This document shows, piece by piece, positions 27,063 through 35,765 of a stretch of DNA of 64,000 nucleotides. Numbering within the stretch: position 1 is the stretch's first letter; the number at the start of each line of letters is the position of its first letter. The notes beneath the pieces are model-generated. The model saw only the letters and a program-made list of their open reading frames with translations, had not been told where the DNA came from and made no database searches. The translations under genes and the position numbers were made by a program. This DNA is from JAQVEM01 sp964616545 (GTDB lineage Bacteria; Actinomycetota; Humimicrobiia; Humimicrobiales; Humimicrobiaceae): the NCBI GenBank assembly GCA_964616545.1, contig CAZTUA010000053.1:1-64000 (forward strand). Reading direction: 5' to 3'.

Positions 27063-28247
27063 TTATAAATCCAGAACTGTAACCTTATTGTCTTTAACAA
27101 GCAGCCTGCTCCCGAATTCAAGATCAATCTTATCAAGATAGCTCATATTTGTAGTGGTTACAAATGTCTGGAATTTATTCTTAACCGCTCTTACGAGTAT
27201 TTTTTTTCTTTCTATGTCAAGCTCCGAAAACACATCATCCAGAAGAAGGACCGGGTCCCTTTTTATTTTTTTTCTCAATACATCCATTTCACAGAGTTTT
27301 AAACTTATTGAAGCAATTCTCTGCTGCCCCTGCGACCCGAAACATCTCACATTCTTCCCGCCAAGCAAAATTACAAAATCATCTCTGTGGGGTCCCACCC
27401 TTGTATTTTTATACTGCAGGTCCCTTTCAATGCTGTCTTTTAATTTACGGCCAAAAGTCTCTTCAAGGTTTTTAATCATTGAACTATCCCCGTCCCGGGC
27501 CTCTCTTTCAGTAAAGTCCAGAAGACTATCCGGCGCACTTTCCCTGTCCCAGCTGAAAACATAAAATATATCCGCGGAAGCTTCCTTAAAAAAACTTTTC
27601 ATATAATTTTTGAATTCAGATTTTATTTCATTTATCAGCCTGAACCTTTTTTTCATGATATCCGTTCCGTACTTTACCAGATTGTCATTCCACACTTCCA
27701 GGGATGAATTAATTCCTGTATCAATCTTTCCGCCGATGCTTTTAATGAGGCTGGTCCTGTGGGCAAGTATTTTCTGGTATTGCAGTCTCTGCCTGTAATA
27801 GCTCCTGTCGGTTTTTTCAAGCACGCCATCAAGAAAATTTCTCCTTTCAGACGGCCCGTATTTTACAATCCTCATATCATCCGGAGAGAATATTACTGAA
27901 GGGAGCATTGATATAAAATCTGTTTTCTTCCTCCGGTTTATTTTATCCACTCTTATTCTTGTATTGTTGTCCTTACGTAGTTCTATCTCAATAAAATGCT
28001 CCAGCCCATCATTCTCCCCGGAGTCCACTATTGCCTTTATGAAGGAATAGCTGCTTGCCCAGTTAATAATTTCATCCTGGGTGTAAGTTCTGTGAGACCT
28101 GCCTGTGGACAGGTAATGTATGGATTCCAGCAGATTTGTCTTGCCATCTCCATTATTTCCAAGAATCAAAACGGTATTTTTATCAAAATTTAAATTGATA
28201 TGATGGTAATTTCTGTAATTTTTTAATTCTAATTTTTTTAAATACAC
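27063..28247 (-). CDS. recF: DNA replication and repair protein RecF
   Basis: A 394-residue SMC-like ATPase. Walker A is GNNGDGKT (30-37), the signature GSQGQQR (304-310) and Walker B LLLDD (334-338). RecF works with RecO and RecR to load RecA at gaps. It starts with GTG without a clear ribosome site. It heads the block recF-dciA-gyrB-gyrA. dnaN, which normally lies upstream, is missing; the region upstream is a 330-bp intergenic stretch followed by a divergent operon. Confidence 0.96.
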   Translation of the reverse strand: MYLKKLELKNYRNYHHINLNFDKNTVLILGNNGDGKTNLLESIHYLSTGRSHRTYTQDEIINWASSYSFIKAIVDSGENDGLEHFIEIELRKDNNTRIRVDKINRRKKTDFISMLPSVIFSPDDMRIVKYGPSERRNFLDGVLEKTDRSYYRQRLQYQKILAHRTSLIKSIGGKIDTGINSSLEVWNDNLVKYGTDIMKKRFRLINEIKSEFKNYMKSFFKEASADIFYVFSWDRESAPDSLLDFTEREARDGDSSMIKNLEETFGRKLKDSIERDLQYKNTRVGPHRDDFVILLGGKNVRCFGSQGQQRIASISLKLCEMDVLRKKIKRDPVLLLDDVFSELDIERKKILVRAVKNKFQTFVTTTNMSYLDKIDLEFGSRLLVKDNKVTVLDL

Positions 28248-28578
28248 AATATTAAATATAGCATAAAATATATACTTTCTGCCTTAAATAATTTTTGTTC
28301 CGCCGGCAAAGCCGCATCGTTGCAGATTATTAATCATCAATTACTACCGGCCAGCAAATTTTTTTAAACAGACTATATTAAACCCGCGGTACGGCAACCT
28401 TGATTCTTATCTTTTAACTTTCTATTAATAATATCATTTATAGATTAAAAATTTAATTTTACAGAGCGCTTATTTTGTTACAATTATTATAAATATTCTG
28501 TTATAATTTTTGAAAACAAACCGGGAAAGTTTAAGTGTTTTAAAAAATTTTCTCTGTTTAAAAAGGAAAAACTATACT
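28248..28578. other. Divergent intergenic region between recF and the formate dehydrogenase operon
   Basis: 331 bp, AT-rich, no gene. It holds the plus-strand promoter at 28478-28507. I found no cluster of DnaA boxes (TTATCCACA type), so there is no visible sign of the replication origin here. Confidence 0.6.
28478..28507 (+). promoter_or_regulatory. Promoter of the formate dehydrogenase operon
   Basis: -35 TTACAA (28478-28483) and -10 TATAAT (28502-28507), 18 bp apart, with a TG dinucleotide just before the -10. Transcription would start near 28514, which rules out the in-frame TTG at 28510 as the first codon. Confidence 0.55.
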
Positions 28579-29079
28579 ATGGCAATAAGGATTTCTGATT
28601 TACCGGAATATAGATTAAAAACAGAAGAAATAAAAAAAATTAACAGCATAATACAGAAAAATCGCGGCAAAAAAGAAGCTTTAATTCCGGTACTACAGAA
28701 AATACAGAAAGATGTTGGCTTCTTATCTGTAGAAACTCAGAAAAAGGTAGCAGATGCTTTAGAGCTTCCTGAAAAGGATGTTTACGGAGTAGTGACTTTC
28801 TACTCATTCTTTTCAATGACTCCAAGAGGAAAGAATAATATAAGAGTCTGCCTTGGGACTGCATGTTTTGTAAAAGGCGGTAAAAAAATATTAGATAAGA
28901 TAATAAGAGAATTAAAAATCAAACCGGGCCAGACCACCTCCGATAGAATATATACCCTGCAGGTTAATCGTTGTCTTGGAGCATGCGGACTTGCTCCAAT
29001 AGTTGTGATAAATGATAAAATTTTTCAGAAGGTAAATCCTGAAAAAGTTATGGATATAATATATTCTTATAAAAAATAA
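28579..29079 (+). CDS. NuoE-like [2Fe-2S] subunit of NAD-linked formate dehydrogenase (FdsG-like)
   Basis: A 166-residue thioredoxin-fold ferredoxin, a normal NuoE/FdsG length. Ligands are Cys91 and Cys96 (CLGTAC) and Cys132 and Cys136 (RCLGAC). It passes electrons between the FMN subunit and the iron-sulfur chain. The ATG at 28579 is chosen because an upstream TTG lies in the promoter. It is the first of five genes: this gene, NuoF-like, FdhA, FdhD and MobA, in the fdsGBA order known for soluble NAD-dependent formate dehydrogenases. Confidence 0.92.
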   Translation: MAIRISDLPEYRLKTEEIKKINSIIQKNRGKKEALIPVLQKIQKDVGFLSVETQKKVADALELPEKDVYGVVTFYSFFSMTPRGKNNIRVCLGTACFVKGGKKILDKIIRELKIKPGQTTSDRIYTLQVNRCLGACGLAPIVVINDKIFQKVNPEKVMDIIYSYKK

Positions 29080-29134
29080 AAAATATTCTTTTAAATTACC
29101 CTGATATCCGGGCTTTAAAAAGAAGAGGTTTAAT

Positions 29135-30850
29135 TTGTTGAATAAGAAACCGATAAAAATAAAAACAAAAGATGATCTTTTTAAAATAAAGAAAGAAACA
29201 ACTAAAAAAAAGAATCTGAGCTCTTCAGGAACAGGATACAGAATAACGGTACACCTTGGAACATGCGGTATCGCTTCAGGTGCTGATATTATAAAAGACC
29301 GGGTAAAAAAAGAACTAAATTTAAGAAATAAAAGTAGCATTGATTTTACCACTTCCGGATGTGTGGGATTCTGTGCCCTGGAGCCGATGTTAACCATTGA
29401 ATCATACCATATGGGGCCTGTTATTTATCATAGCCTTGATAAAGATAAAGTTAAAAGGATCTTTAATGCACACATAGACAATGGAAAAATACTGGAAGAA
29501 CTTGAACCCATAACAGAAGATTCCCCGCTCTCAAACTTTTATAAATACCAGGAATCCCGTGTTTTAAGAAACAGGGGGAAAATAGACCCCTTTAAAATTG
29601 AAGATTATATCACAAATGATGGATATCTCGCGCTCGCAAAAGTTATTGAGAGCGGCAGTCCTGAAAGAATAGTAAAAACTATTTCAGAATCAGGCCTTCG
29701 CGGCCGGGGAGGAGCAGGCTTTCCCACGGGAGCCAAGTGGGAGTTCTGCAGAAAGGCTCAATCAAAAAATGGAGTTAAATATGTAATATGTAACGGTGAC
29801 GAAGGGGACCCCGGTGCTTTCATGGACAGGAACCTGCTTGAATCAGATCCGCATTCTATCCTTGAAGGAATGATTATTGCAGCTTATTCAATTGGTTCAA
29901 ATAAAGGTTATCTTTATATAAGAGCGGAATACCCTCTTGCAGTAAAAACAATGAAGCATGCAATAAGTCAGGCAAAAAATTATGGCCTTATAGGGAAAAA
30001 TATACTGAACAGCGGCTTTAATTTTGAAGTTGAAATATATGAGGGCGCAGGAGCATTTGTATGCGGCGAAGAAACCGCACTTATAAATTCAATTGAAGGT
30101 AAAAGAGGCATGCCCAGACCCAAACCTCCTTATCCTGCAAATGAAGGACTTTTTGGAGAGCCTACTCTTATAAATAATGTTGAAACCCTATCAAATATCC
30201 CACAGATAATCCTGAAGGGAGCTAAATGGTTCAGCAGCATCGGGACTGAAACAAGTAAAGGAACCAAAATATTTGCTCTTGCAGGAGCTGTTAAAAATGT
30301 GGGTCTGGTTGAAGTTCCTATGGGAATGACCTTAAGGGATATCATTTATAAAATTGGAGGTGGGATACCTGAGGGAAAAAATTTTAAAGCAGCGCAGTTC
30401 GGGGGGCCATCGGGAGGATGCATACCCCGCAAATTTTTAGATATACCTATTGATTACGAAAAAATAAAAGAGGCAGGTTCTATTATGGGCTCCGGCGGGA
30501 TGATAGTTATTGATGAAGAAACCTGTATGGTAAACCTTGCAAGGTATTTTATGGATTTTATTCAGGATGAATCATGCGGCCAGTGTGTCCCATGCAGAAT
30601 AGGGACCAGAAGAATGCTGGAAATTTTAGAGAAAATAACACAGGGCAAGGGCAGTGAAGACAGTATTGAAAAACTTGAAAAATTATCAGCTGTTATTAAA
30701 GAAACTTCTCTCTGTGGATTGGGAAAAACCGCCCCAAATCCTGTAATGAGCACTATAAAATATTTTAGAGAAGAATTTGAAGAACATATCAGAACCCAAA
30801 AATCATGCAAAAGGCTTCATGCAAAAAAAGAAAAAAGTATAAAAACATAA
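29135..30850 (+). CDS. NuoF-like NADH/FMN flavoprotein subunit (FdsB-like)
   Basis: A 571-residue protein: an N-terminal thioredoxin-like domain with LGTCGIASGA (Cys44) and SGCVGFC (Cys76, Cys80), a Rossmann-type domain with the NADH/FMN motif GLRGRGGAGFPTG (187-199), and SLBB and helical domains with the N3 cluster ligands CGQCVPC (481-487) and Cys527. Unlike the second NuoF in the window, it has no C-terminal ferredoxin domain. It would reduce NAD+ with electrons from formate. It starts with TTG; the gap to the next gene is 18 bp. Confidence 0.93.
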   Translation: MLNKKPIKIKTKDDLFKIKKETTKKKNLSSSGTGYRITVHLGTCGIASGADIIKDRVKKELNLRNKSSIDFTTSGCVGFCALEPMLTIESYHMGPVIYHSLDKDKVKRIFNAHIDNGKILEELEPITEDSPLSNFYKYQESRVLRNRGKIDPFKIEDYITNDGYLALAKVIESGSPERIVKTISESGLRGRGGAGFPTGAKWEFCRKAQSKNGVKYVICNGDEGDPGAFMDRNLLESDPHSILEGMIIAAYSIGSNKGYLYIRAEYPLAVKTMKHAISQAKNYGLIGKNILNSGFNFEVEIYEGAGAFVCGEETALINSIEGKRGMPRPKPPYPANEGLFGEPTLINNVETLSNIPQIILKGAKWFSSIGTETSKGTKIFALAGAVKNVGLVEVPMGMTLRDIIYKIGGGIPEGKNFKAAQFGGPSGGCIPRKFLDIPIDYEKIKEAGSIMGSGGMIVIDEETCMVNLARYFMDFIQDESCGQCVPCRIGTRRMLEILEKITQGKGSEDSIEKLEKLSAVIKETSLCGLGKTAPNPVMSTIKYFREEFEEHIRTQKSCKRLHAKKEKSIKT

Positions 30851-30868
30851 ATTCTATTTTTATAAGAT

Positions 30869-33571
30869 ATGAAAAATTCAAGTAATAAAATAAAAATTAC
30901 CATTAACAGCAAACCCTATTACTGCTCGCCGGGATGCAGTGTTCTTGAAGCCTGTCTTGAGAATAATATTTTTGTTCCCCACCTGTGCTATGACCCGAGA
31001 CTCAAATCTCAGGGAGCATGCAGGCTCTGCGTTGTTGAGATAGAAGGAATGCCGGAAGCAGCTGCTTCGTGTGTAACACAGGTAAGAGAAGGAATGAAAG
31101 TCAGGACAGACACCCCCCGCATAAGAGAGCTCGTAAAAACAAATCTTGAGCTGATAATATCAGACCATCCTCTTGATTGCATGACCTGTGAGTCATCAGG
31201 AGATTGCATGCTGCAGGACCTTGCTTATATTTATGGCATTAAAGAAGTTCCATATAAGGGGAAAATCCATGAAAAGAAAGTTCTTGAAGATAATCCCTTT
31301 ATACTAAGAGATAACCAGAAATGCATACTCTGCGGCAGATGTGTAAGAATGTGTGATGAAATTGTGGGAGCCAGCGCCATTGGTTATGCCGGTAGGGGCT
31401 TTGAGAGTGAAATAGTTCCCGCATTTGAACAATCATTAAAAGAAACAGACTGTGTATTCTGCGGTAATTGCATCTCAACCTGCCCATCCGGCGCACTGCA
31501 GTCAAAACCTTACGCTGGCAAAGCCCGCATCTCCGGAACAGAAAAAATTCAGACCGTCTGCCCCTACTGCGGAGTGGGCTGTATAATTGATCTACATATC
31601 AGGAATAATAAAATTGTAAATGTAACCTCGGAAGTAGGAAAACATGTAAATAAAGGCAGTCTCTGCGTTAAAGGAAAATTCGGGCATGAATTTGTAGACA
31701 GCCCGGAAAGGCTTAAAGATCCCCTGATAAAAACACGGGACAGCGGATTTAAAAAAATAAGCTGGGAGAAAGCAATAGAAACTGTTTCGGACAGGCTGAG
31801 GACAATAAAGGATAAATACGGACCTGACTCTGTTGCTGTTTTAAGCTCTGCGAAGTGTACAAATGAAGAAAATTTTTTAATGTCTAAATTAGCCCGGGCT
31901 GCAATCGGGACCAACAACATAGACCACTGCGCCCGCCTCTGCCATGCATCAACAATCACCGGTCTGGTGCAAACTTTTGGAAGCGGAGCAATGACAAATT
32001 CAATTGAGGATATAAAATGCGCTGATGCTGCTATAATAATCGGTTCAAATACAACGGAAGCTCACCCTGTGATAGGATATGAGATTATAAGGTGTGTTCA
32101 GGAAAATGGACTGAAACTTATCGTAATAGACCCGAGAAATATTCCCATAACAAAATATGCAGCTGTTCACCTGAGGCAAAAACCTGGAACTGATACTGCT
32201 GTTATTCTGGGAATTATAAAACTTATCTATGAGAACAATCTGCATGATAAAAATTTTATTGAAACAAGAACTGAACTTTTTGATGATTTTATAAAATGTT
32301 TTTCATCGTATACCCCCGAAAAAGTAGCAAAAATCTCCGGAGTTAACATTGCAGATCTTGTAAAGGCCGCGGATATTTATGGATCAGCAGAGAATGCTTC
32401 CATATTTTATGCAATGGGAATCACCCAGCATACATCCGGCACAGATAATGTCGTAGCCCTTGCAGACCTTGCGCTGCTTACCGGTAATATTGGCAGAAAA
32501 GGTACGGGTGTTAATCCATTGAGAGGCCAGAATAATGTACAGGGTGCATGTGATATGGGTGCGCTGCCGGACCTGCTGAGCGGTTATCAGAGTATTGAAA
32601 ATGACGAATTGAGGTTGAAATTTGAAAATAAATGGTCAGTGAGTTTACCTGCTAAAAAGGGTCTGACCGTAACCGAGATCATTGACGGGGCATATTCGGG
32701 CAGCATTAAAGCTCTTTATATAATGGGCGAAAATATAATGCTCAGTGACCCTGATTTATTACATGTGGCCGCAGCCCTGAAGAAACTTGAATTCCTGGTT
32801 GTCCAGGATATTTTCCTGACAGAAACGGGAGAGTTTGCCGATATTGTCCTGCCTGGAGCATGTTTTGCAGAAAAAGACGGTACATTCACAAATACAGACA
32901 GGAGAATCCAGAGAGTCAGAAAAGCCATTGAGCCTCCAGGTAATTCTATGGCTGACTGGGAAATTATCAGTATGCTCTCAAACCGCATGGGTTATCCTAT
33001 GAGCTATAACCACCCTTCGGAGATTATGGATGAAATTGCTTCTCTTACGCCAATATACGGAGGTATAAATTATAGTAGAATTGATATTGAAGCTTTACAA
33101 TGGCCCTGCAGGAACTATAGTGACACAGGAACAGATATTCTTCATGTAGATAATTTTACAAGAGGCAGAGGTAGATTTATTCCCTTCGGGTATTCCCCTC
33201 CTGCTGAGACCCCGACCGGTGATTACCCCTTTATTCTTACTACCGGAAGAATTTTATACCATTTCCACACCAGAACGATGACCGGCAGGGTTAGCGGTTT
33301 AAATGAAATTGCCCCGATAAATCTTGTCCAGATAAATGAAGATGATGCAAAAAGTCTTAAAATTAAAAGCGGAGATACCGTGGAAGTTAGCTCAAAAAGG
33401 GGAAAAATTACTGTATCATCACTGGTAAGTCCGAAAATAAAAAAAGGAGTTGTATTTATACCGTTTCATTATGCAAGCTCTCCTGCCAATCTCCTGACCA
33501 ACCCGGCTCTGGACCCCAGAGCAAAAATACCGGAATTTAAGGCCTGTGCCGTAAATTTAAGAAAAATTTAA
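30869..33571 (+). CDS. Formate dehydrogenase molybdopterin subunit (FdsA/FdhA-like)
   Basis: A 900-residue catalytic subunit. It has a NuoG-like N-terminal [2Fe-2S] (Cys40, 51, 54, 68), a His-Cys cluster (His100, Cys104, 107, 113), two ferredoxin clusters (Cys152/155/158/162 and Cys195/198/201/205) and the enzyme cluster CPYCGVGC plus Cys266. The metal ligand is Cys358 in CARLCHAS, not selenocysteine. The molybdopterin domains follow to the end. This matches the cluster content of FdsA. Expected reaction: formate to CO2 (or the reverse) coupled through the two preceding gene products to NAD(H). Confidence 0.93.
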   Translation: MKNSSNKIKITINSKPYYCSPGCSVLEACLENNIFVPHLCYDPRLKSQGACRLCVVEIEGMPEAAASCVTQVREGMKVRTDTPRIRELVKTNLELIISDHPLDCMTCESSGDCMLQDLAYIYGIKEVPYKGKIHEKKVLEDNPFILRDNQKCILCGRCVRMCDEIVGASAIGYAGRGFESEIVPAFEQSLKETDCVFCGNCISTCPSGALQSKPYAGKARISGTEKIQTVCPYCGVGCIIDLHIRNNKIVNVTSEVGKHVNKGSLCVKGKFGHEFVDSPERLKDPLIKTRDSGFKKISWEKAIETVSDRLRTIKDKYGPDSVAVLSSAKCTNEENFLMSKLARAAIGTNNIDHCARLCHASTITGLVQTFGSGAMTNSIEDIKCADAAIIIGSNTTEAHPVIGYEIIRCVQENGLKLIVIDPRNIPITKYAAVHLRQKPGTDTAVILGIIKLIYENNLHDKNFIETRTELFDDFIKCFSSYTPEKVAKISGVNIADLVKAADIYGSAENASIFYAMGITQHTSGTDNVVALADLALLTGNIGRKGTGVNPLRGQNNVQGACDMGALPDLLSGYQSIENDELRLKFENKWSVSLPAKKGLTVTEIIDGAYSGSIKALYIMGENIMLSDPDLLHVAAALKKLEFLVVQDIFLTETGEFADIVLPGACFAEKDGTFTNTDRRIQRVRKAIEPPGNSMADWEIISMLSNRMGYPMSYNHPSEIMDEIASLTPIYGGINYSRIDIEALQWPCRNYSDTGTDILHVDNFTRGRGRFIPFGYSPPAETPTGDYPFILTTGRILYHFHTRTMTGRVSGLNEIAPINLVQINEDDAKSLKIKSGDTVEVSSKRGKITVSSLVSPKIKKGVVFIPFHYASSPANLLTNPALDPRAKIPEFKACAVNLRKI

Positions 33572-33595
33572 AATTTATAACGGTAAAATAAAAAT

Positions 33596-34423
33596 TTGAA
33601 AAGTAAAATCCCGGACCCCGGGGAAAAAATTAAAATTCAAAAGATTAAAGCTTCCTCCGGCAGGTTAGATTTCCTTGATATTATACCCCGTGAAGTTCTC
33701 TGTTCAATTTCATTAAACAGCCATACCGTTTCCACAGTTTCATGTTCTCCTGTTAATCTAATTGAGCTTGCTGCCGGCTACCTGATAAATAACGGTTATA
33801 TCAAGAATTACTCTAATATCAAGCTTCTAAAGATTTGCAGCTATGATAGAACCGGCACAATCGGAAGCAATGATTTATCCTTAAGAGTAGAAGTAGAAGC
33901 GGCATCAACCGGTTATGAAGGTAAACAATCCCGCAAACCTGAATCCATACTGCCAGAATGCAGCAGTATTGATGATTTTATTTCAAAAAAACGCTTAAAA
34001 AAAGTGGGAAGCAATCTCAGAGTTTCTTACAATATTATTTTAGGGTTGAATATGAAAATGGTGAACAGCCAGAAATATAAAAAAGAATTTGGAGGATTGC
34101 ACAGTGCAGCTTTGTTTGATAAAGATGGAAGCCTTATAAATACCATAGAGGATATTGGAAGGCACAATTGTATTGATAAAATTGCAGGCTATATTTCTAT
34201 AAAAGGCCTGCCCTCCGATAATAAGATTATATTCACTTCAGGAAGACTGAGCATTGACCTCGTATCCAAAATATGCAAAATGAAAATTCCGTTTATTATT
34301 ACAAACTCATCTGTAACTTTAGGTTCCGCTATCCTTGCAAAAAAAATGAATCTAACCCTTATCGGTTATGCACGGGGCGGCAGGTTTAATATTTATTCAT
34401 CTCCACGGAGAATAACAAAGTGA
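33596..34423 (+). CDS. fdhD: FdhD-like formate dehydrogenase sulfurtransferase
   Basis: A 275-residue FdhD-family protein, which moves sulfur to the molybdenum cofactor before insertion into formate dehydrogenase. GGLHSAALFD (166-175) and EDIGRHNCIDK (185-195) are conserved. The usual CxxC loop is not: only Cys122 (PECSSIDD) lies at that place, so the second cysteine is lost, and the Thr of the TGGxH motif is replaced by Phe. It begins with TTG 24 bp after fdhA and overlaps the next gene in GTGA. Confidence 0.82.
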   Translation: MKSKIPDPGEKIKIQKIKASSGRLDFLDIIPREVLCSISLNSHTVSTVSCSPVNLIELAAGYLINNGYIKNYSNIKLLKICSYDRTGTIGSNDLSLRVEVEAASTGYEGKQSRKPESILPECSSIDDFISKKRLKKVGSNLRVSYNIILGLNMKMVNSQKYKKEFGGLHSAALFDKDGSLINTIEDIGRHNCIDKIAGYISIKGLPSDNKIIFTSGRLSIDLVSKICKMKIPFIITNSSVTLGSAILAKKMNLTLIGYARGGRFNIYSSPRRITK

Positions 34424-35322
34424 GTTTTACTGGAATAATTCTTGCAGGCGGCAGAGGGAGCAGATTTGGCTTAGATAAATTAAAACTCAGTATTGGCAGC
34501 GTGCCGCTTATGGTAGACCAGATTTTCAAACTTAGTTTTTTTTGTGATGAAATAATAATAAGTACTTCAAACAGGCAATACCCGGTCATTTCTTCAGAAA
34601 TAAGTAAAATTGATTCATATAAGAAAGAATATAATTTTGACACTATAGCTGCAGCCGTACCAGAAAAAGAATTTAATGTTTTTATTAAAAGGATTACACA
34701 ACATCCGAACATAAAAATTATTTCTGATGAATACAATTTTAAAAATACACATATAAAAAATGTTTTAAATGTCAGAAATATTAATAGCCCTGCCGAAAGA
34801 CCAAATGAGGTATATAAAGAATGCGGACCAATAATGGGCATTTATTCGGGTCTCGTAAATGCAGCTTACTTCTATTCTATTGTTACAGCATTTGATATGC
34901 CTTTTATTTCTTATAAGCTATTAAAATTTCTTACTGATGAATCCAGAACCGATACCGGGCATGAAGTTACCGATAGTTACAGTAAAACATATTGTTCCGC
35001 AGATAGAAGAGACGCATGCATAATTAAAGGAGAAAAGGGGTTTGAGGTACTCTGTGGATTATACTCAAAAAACTGCACCGGTATTTTAAAAAAAAATATC
35101 GAAATGCATAAATACAAAATATCAGATATTTTTAATTATCTTAATATGGAAATAATTACGGAGAAAAAATTGAGACTACCCGGGATTGACAATCTTAATT
35201 TTTTTAATATAAACTGGTTAGAAGACTATCTTAAATTTAAAAAAATATTACAGGATAAAAAAAATATTATGGGGTCATATAATACTTTTACAGACGTCTG
35301 GAATAATTTCTTTTTTAGATAA
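34420..35322 (+). CDS. mobA: MobA-like molybdenum cofactor nucleotidyltransferase, extended
   Basis: A 300-residue NTP-transferase. The N-terminal LAGGRGSRFGLDK (8-20) is the nucleotide-binding signature, and KECGPIMGIYSGL and TAFDMPFIS (metal-binding Asp) follow. It should add GMP to molybdopterin for the formate dehydrogenase encoded upstream. MobA is normally about 190-210 residues. Here there are insertions of about 70 residues between the first strands and the CGPIMGI motif and about 25 after DMPF, both low in complexity and rich in Lys, Asn and Ile. It begins with GTG overlapping fdhD, and is convergent with the VOC gene. Confidence 0.75.
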   Translation: MSFTGIILAGGRGSRFGLDKLKLSIGSVPLMVDQIFKLSFFCDEIIISTSNRQYPVISSEISKIDSYKKEYNFDTIAAAVPEKEFNVFIKRITQHPNIKIISDEYNFKNTHIKNVLNVRNINSPAERPNEVYKECGPIMGIYSGLVNAAYFYSIVTAFDMPFISYKLLKFLTDESRTDTGHEVTDSYSKTYCSADRRDACIIKGEKGFEVLCGLYSKNCTGILKKNIEMHKYKISDIFNYLNMEIITEKKLRLPGIDNLNFFNINWLEDYLKFKKILQDKKNIMGSYNTFTDVWNNFFFR

Positions 35323-35332
35323 TTCTATTGGA

Positions 35333-35719
35333 TTAATTAAGTTCAGCAAATACCAGTATATAGCCATTACAATCCCTGACAATAAATTCAACAGCACCGT
35401 AATCAGTTTTATAAATACCTTTTATGACTTCTACTTTATTTTTTATTCTATTATATATCTCCACAGCATTTTCTGTTTCTATATAAATAACCATGGTTCC
35501 ACCGGTTTCCATATTACTAAATTCAGGAATTGACCCGGTCAGACTATCTCTTGACTGAAACATAATATCATTGTCTTCACATGTTACCAGAGCCCACTCA
35601 AACTTACCTTTCCCGGGATTAGAGGCAACTAAATCAAAACAGCATAAAATATCCATATAAAAATCTACAGTTTTATTTACATCATCTACCATCATATTAG
35701 GCGTAATTTTTTTCAACAT
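35333..35719 (-). CDS. VOC (glyoxalase/bleomycin-resistance) family protein
   Basis: A 128-residue VOC protein starting MLKKITPNMMVDDVNKTVDFY, the classical opening of this family, and ending with a second beta-alpha-beta-beta-beta unit (DYGAVEFIVRDCNGYILVF). The ATG at 35719 is preferred; GAGGAGG lies 13 bp upstream. A GTG at 35773 would overlap the preceding gene by 8 bp. It is the last gene of the Fur-NuoE operon, so it may be co-expressed with the electron module, but the substrate is unknown. Confidence 0.75.
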   Translation of the reverse strand: MLKKITPNMMVDDVNKTVDFYMDILCCFDLVASNPGKGKFEWALVTCEDNDIMFQSRDSLTGSIPEFSNMETGGTMVIYIETENAVEIYNRIKNKVEVIKGIYKTDYGAVEFIVRDCNGYILVFAELN

Positions 35720-35765
35720 CTTACTTTTTACACCTCCTCTCGAGTTAAAGATAACCGGGGGAAGA

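Noticed and set aside
28510..28578. Upstream TTG start for the NuoE-like gene
   Set aside because: It lies at the predicted transcription start (-10 at 28502-28507) and has no ribosome site. The ATG at 28579 gives the normal protein length.
28248..28578. Replication origin next to recF
   Set aside because: No DnaA-box cluster or AT-rich 13-mer array, and dnaA/dnaN are absent.
31900..31970. Selenocysteine at the active site of formate dehydrogenase
   Set aside because: The codon at the ligand position is for Cys (CARLCHAS), there is no in-frame TGA, and no SECIS-like need.
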